NCBI RefSeq assembly: GCF_007421925.1
Contig: NZ_QMDX01000005.1
Coordinates: 210,729-274,728, forward strand
Reading direction: 5' to 3'
Source of the DNA: Haloglomus irregulare
GTDB taxonomy: Archaea; Halobacteriota; Halobacteria; Halobacteriales; Haloarculaceae
Length of the DNA: 64,000 nucleotides
This document shows, in pieces, positions 62,055 to 64,000 of this stretch (within the stretch, counting starts at the first letter, position 1; each line of letters begins with the position of its first letter). The position numbers were made by a program, and so were the translations under genes. Below the pieces are notes generated by a model that had not been told where the DNA came from, ran no database searches, and worked only from the letters and a program-made list of their open reading frames with translations.

Positions 62055-62356
62055 CCTATCTGATCGGAGTTAGCTGAACGTGTGGATTCGAGCGTGGGAT
62101 ATCCTGCCGAGCGTTTGGACGGTGATCTGCGAAGGGTAGGGTCGGATTCATCCCCGGCCTGAACGGCGGGGCTCTCTCCTTGATTCTCGGTAGATCGAGG
62201 GACGACCCGATGGTCGTATCAAGTAGCTTCCACCGAAACGTCACGCCCCGAGCGCGACGGAGCGGACCGTTCGGTCACGACACCGGGGGTAGACAGGAGG
62301 GGGCCGGCAGTCAGCGGGCCGCTCGGTCCGCCTCGCGGCGACCGTCGGTCACCAGC
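62055..62356. other. 5' flank of the TnpB remnant with element-end-like hairpin
   Basis: 302 bases without a gene. A hairpin with one bulge (CCCCG.CC / GGCGGGG, loop TGAAC) at 62152-62171, next to AATCAAGGAGAGAGC on the minus strand, resembles the structured ends of haloarchaeal IS1341/IS605-type elements, so this is probably the left end of the dead element. Confidence 0.5.
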
Positions 62357-63229
62357 TCACTGCGGCGACACCGTCACGCGGATGACCTCGCTCGGGTCGG
62401 CGTACCGGTAGGCGTCGTTGACCATGTCGGCTGGATGGACGACACCCTCCGTCGCGCCGATGGTCGGGCCACCGTTCCCACCCTGGGCCGGGGCGCCGGT
62501 CGTGTCGACGCCGGGCTGGCCGTTCAGCTCCGTGCCGGCATCGAACAGCCCGACGGCGTCGGTCACGTCGCCCTGAACGGGCTCCCCGTCCTCGGGCCAC
62601 AGCTGGATGGCCGATTCCGGCGCGAGGAACAGGTCGTTCGAGGGGACGTACATCGTGGCAAAGGAGAGTCGCTGCCCGGGAGAGGCCGTCATCTCGACCT
62701 CGAAGGCACCGCCGGGAGCGATGGGCGGCGCGCCGGGGACCGCTCCCATCGGGTCGTTCGGGTCCTCGACCGTATCCGACGGTGTGAAGGCGCCGACGCT
62801 GGAGACACGGTCGACCTCGGGGAGTTCATCAACCAGCCCCGGCTGGTCGGGGAAGCCGGTCGGCGGCCCCGCTTCGGCCACCGCCTCCAGCCCGACAGAA
62901 GCTGGCTCGCCAGCCGTGAAGATGGGGTTGTCGCCGGTGTGGACCGCGTATGCCCCTGGCGTGATCCAGATCTGGCCGCCGGTCGCCGTGTCCGACCCGT
63001 AGAAGTCCGTCGGCGCCACGTTCTCCACCCGCAGCGTGAGTGTGACCTCCTCCATCATCCCGTCGTCCGTCGGTGTCGGTTCGTCGGTCATCTCGTCGTC
63101 CGGCGTGGGCTCGTCCGTCGGCTGGTCGCCGGACCCGCCGATGCTCGAACAGCCCGCGACCGCGGCGAGACCGGCGCTCCCGGCAACCTGCAGGAACCGT
63201 CGCCGCCGTGTTGAGTCGTCGTTCGACAT
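62357..63229 (-). CDS. spondin-domain Tat lipoprotein
   Basis: 290 residues. Tat-type lipoprotein signal: RRRRFLQVAGSAGLAAVAGC with lipobox Cys 27, then a Pro/Thr/Asp/Glu-rich tether. The folded part resembles the N-terminal spondin domain: VTLTLRVENVAPTDFYGS, GAYAVHTGDNPIF, GLEAVAEAG, and a C-terminal half with SFATMYVPSNDLF. Spondin domains bind extracellular partners; in haloarchaea the role is unknown. ATG 63229 follows an AT-rich promoter. Not linked to the TnpB remnant. Confidence 0.85.
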   Translation of the reverse strand: MSNDDSTRRRRFLQVAGSAGLAAVAGCSSIGGSGDQPTDEPTPDDEMTDEPTPTDDGMMEEVTLTLRVENVAPTDFYGSDTATGGQIWITPGAYAVHTGDNPIFTAGEPASVGLEAVAEAGPPTGFPDQPGLVDELPEVDRVSSVGAFTPSDTVEDPNDPMGAVPGAPPIAPGGAFEVEMTASPGQRLSFATMYVPSNDLFLAPESAIQLWPEDGEPVQGDVTDAVGLFDAGTELNGQPGVDTTGAPAQGGNGGPTIGATEGVVHPADMVNDAYRYADPSEVIRVTVSPQ

Positions 63230-63466
63230 TACGGTCGCGGCTACGGAACACCCATGAAAACCGATTTTTCAAACTCCGTCCGAGGACCGTGCCGACTTCG
63301 GGTCAGGTCCGTCACGACTCCATCGCAATTCGACCGCACTTTCCCACCGTCGCCGCGCGTCATCGACGTCTCTCCGGGTCACCGCGCGGACCCCGACGGG
63401 CGACGCGACTATCGGTATCGGGCACGAAATCGGGAGTTCGAGCGGAGCGCAGGACTGGCGGCCGTC

Positions 63467-64000
63467 TCAGTGGATGCCCAGCGCCTCGATCTGCTCCTGG
63501 TACCGGTTCCGGATGGTGACCTCGGTCACCTGCGCGACCTCGGCGACCTCGCGCTGGGTCTTCTTCTCGTTGCAGAGCAGCGAGGCGGCGTAGATGGCCG
63601 CGGCGGCGTAGCCCGTCGGGGACTTCCCCGAGAGCATCCCCTTCTCGGCCGTGACCTCGATGATCTCGCGGGTCTTCTGCTCGACCTCCTCGGAGAGTTC
63701 GAGCTCGGAACAGAAGCGGGGGACGTACTGGACCGGGTCGACCGGCTCCAGGCCCAGCGAGAGCTCCTGGGCGACGTAGCGGTAGGTGCGGCCGATCTCC
63801 TTCTGCTCGACGCGGGCCACCTCGGCGACCTCGTCGAGCGAGCGCGGGATGCCCTCCTGGCGGCAGGCGGCATACAGCGCGGCGGTGGCGACGCCCTCGA
63901 TGGAGCGCCCCCGGATGAGGTCCTCGTCCAGCGCGCGGCGATAGATGACGGAGGCCACCTCCCGGACCGAGCGCGGGACGCCCAGCGCGCTCGCCATCCG
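63467..64000 (-). CDS. tfb: transcription initiation factor IIB (TFB), 5' part cut by window edge
   Basis: Partial leftward gene; the N-terminal zinc ribbon and B-finger lie beyond 64000. Two cyclin-like repeats are visible: the first with [29 protein letters not shown] and [22 protein letters not shown], the second with [34 protein letters not shown] and [18 protein letters not shown] at the end. TFB recruits RNA polymerase to TBP-bound promoters. Haloarchaea have several TFB paralogues, so the number cannot be given. Confidence 0.93.
   Translation of the reverse strand, partial: RMASALGVPRSVREVASVIYRRALDEDLIRGRSIEGVATAALYAACRQEGIPRSLDEVAEVARVEQKEIGRTYRYVAQELSLGLEPVDPVQYVPRFCSELELSEEVEQKTREIIEVTAEKGMLSGKSPTGYAAAAIYAASLLCNEKKTQREVAEVAQVTEVTIRNRYQEQIEALGIH

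Noticed and set aside
1..64000. CRISPR arrays
   Set aside because: No regularly spaced direct repeats and no cas genes seen on reading the window.
1..64000. rRNA or tRNA genes
   Set aside because: I found no rRNA signature and no tRNA cloverleaf-like sequence (for example the GGTTCRANTCC T-loop with matching acceptor arms), although short RNAs could be missed by eye.

Overview
The window is about 64 kb of very GC-rich DNA (high GC at third codon positions, acidic predicted proteins, many genes whose start codon sits 20-30 bases after a TATA-like element and so are probably leaderless). It carries archaeal markers: the aCPSF1/FttA ribonuclease, Dph2, a TFB transcription factor, Bat-type HTH regulators, AglG-like glycosyltransferases, F420-type oxidoreductases and twin-arginine lipoproteins. 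Together these point to a chromosome, or chromosome-like replicon, of a haloarchaeon (class Halobacteria). The genus cannot be named from the sequence alone. Both ends cut through genes: a TRIC-type channel at the left and TFB at the right.

Layout. 0-4.5 kb: leftward acyl-CoA ligase between two ACAD10/11-type phosphotransferases. 5-9 kb: an unusual membrane histidine kinase and aCPSF1. 9-16 kb: AglG-like glycosyltransferase, phosphoribosyltransferase, Bat-like regulator, VOC dioxygenase, acyl-CoA dehydrogenase, UspA. 16-26 kb: a cell-surface glycan island with two glycosyltransferases, a flippase and five alkaline-phosphatase/sulfatase-superfamily proteins, one interrupted by an in-frame TAG; all five end in an LGY motif. 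26-33 kb: F420 oxidoreductase, SDR, enoyl-CoA hydratase, M20 peptidase, R2lox-like oxidase and several small proteins. 33.7-35.3 kb: a frameshifted receiver-PAS protein. 35-41 kb: dph2, YlbF, HpcH/HpaI aldolase and a tight proC-proB-proA operon. 41-47.5 kb: PQQ sugar dehydrogenase, MBL hydrolase, a coiled-coil protein broken at a G8 tract, and two MgtE half-transporters.

The most interesting region is 47.6-51.1 kb. A tyrosine recombinase and an overlapping ribbon-helix-helix gene lie with a DUF7124-like gene and a DPM-type glycosyltransferase between two inverted copies of a 26-bp repeat (25/26 identical). The repeat core looks like a tyrosine-recombinase crossover site. I infer a self-encoded invertible DNA segment (inverton) whose two end genes both point outward, towards the mgtE pair on the left and a Tat-exported protein on the right.

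51-64 kb: Tat-exported protein, GMC oxidoreductase, a frameshifted YCF48/HCF136-like propeller protein, a second Bat-like regulator with a perfect 10-bp hairpin downstream, a P-loop protein, a divergent Nramp transporter, an aldehyde dehydrogenase, a dead TnpB remnant, a spondin-domain lipoprotein and TFB. Six genes in the window are interrupted by stops or one-base shifts. Some may be real decay or switching; some could be assembly errors at G-runs.
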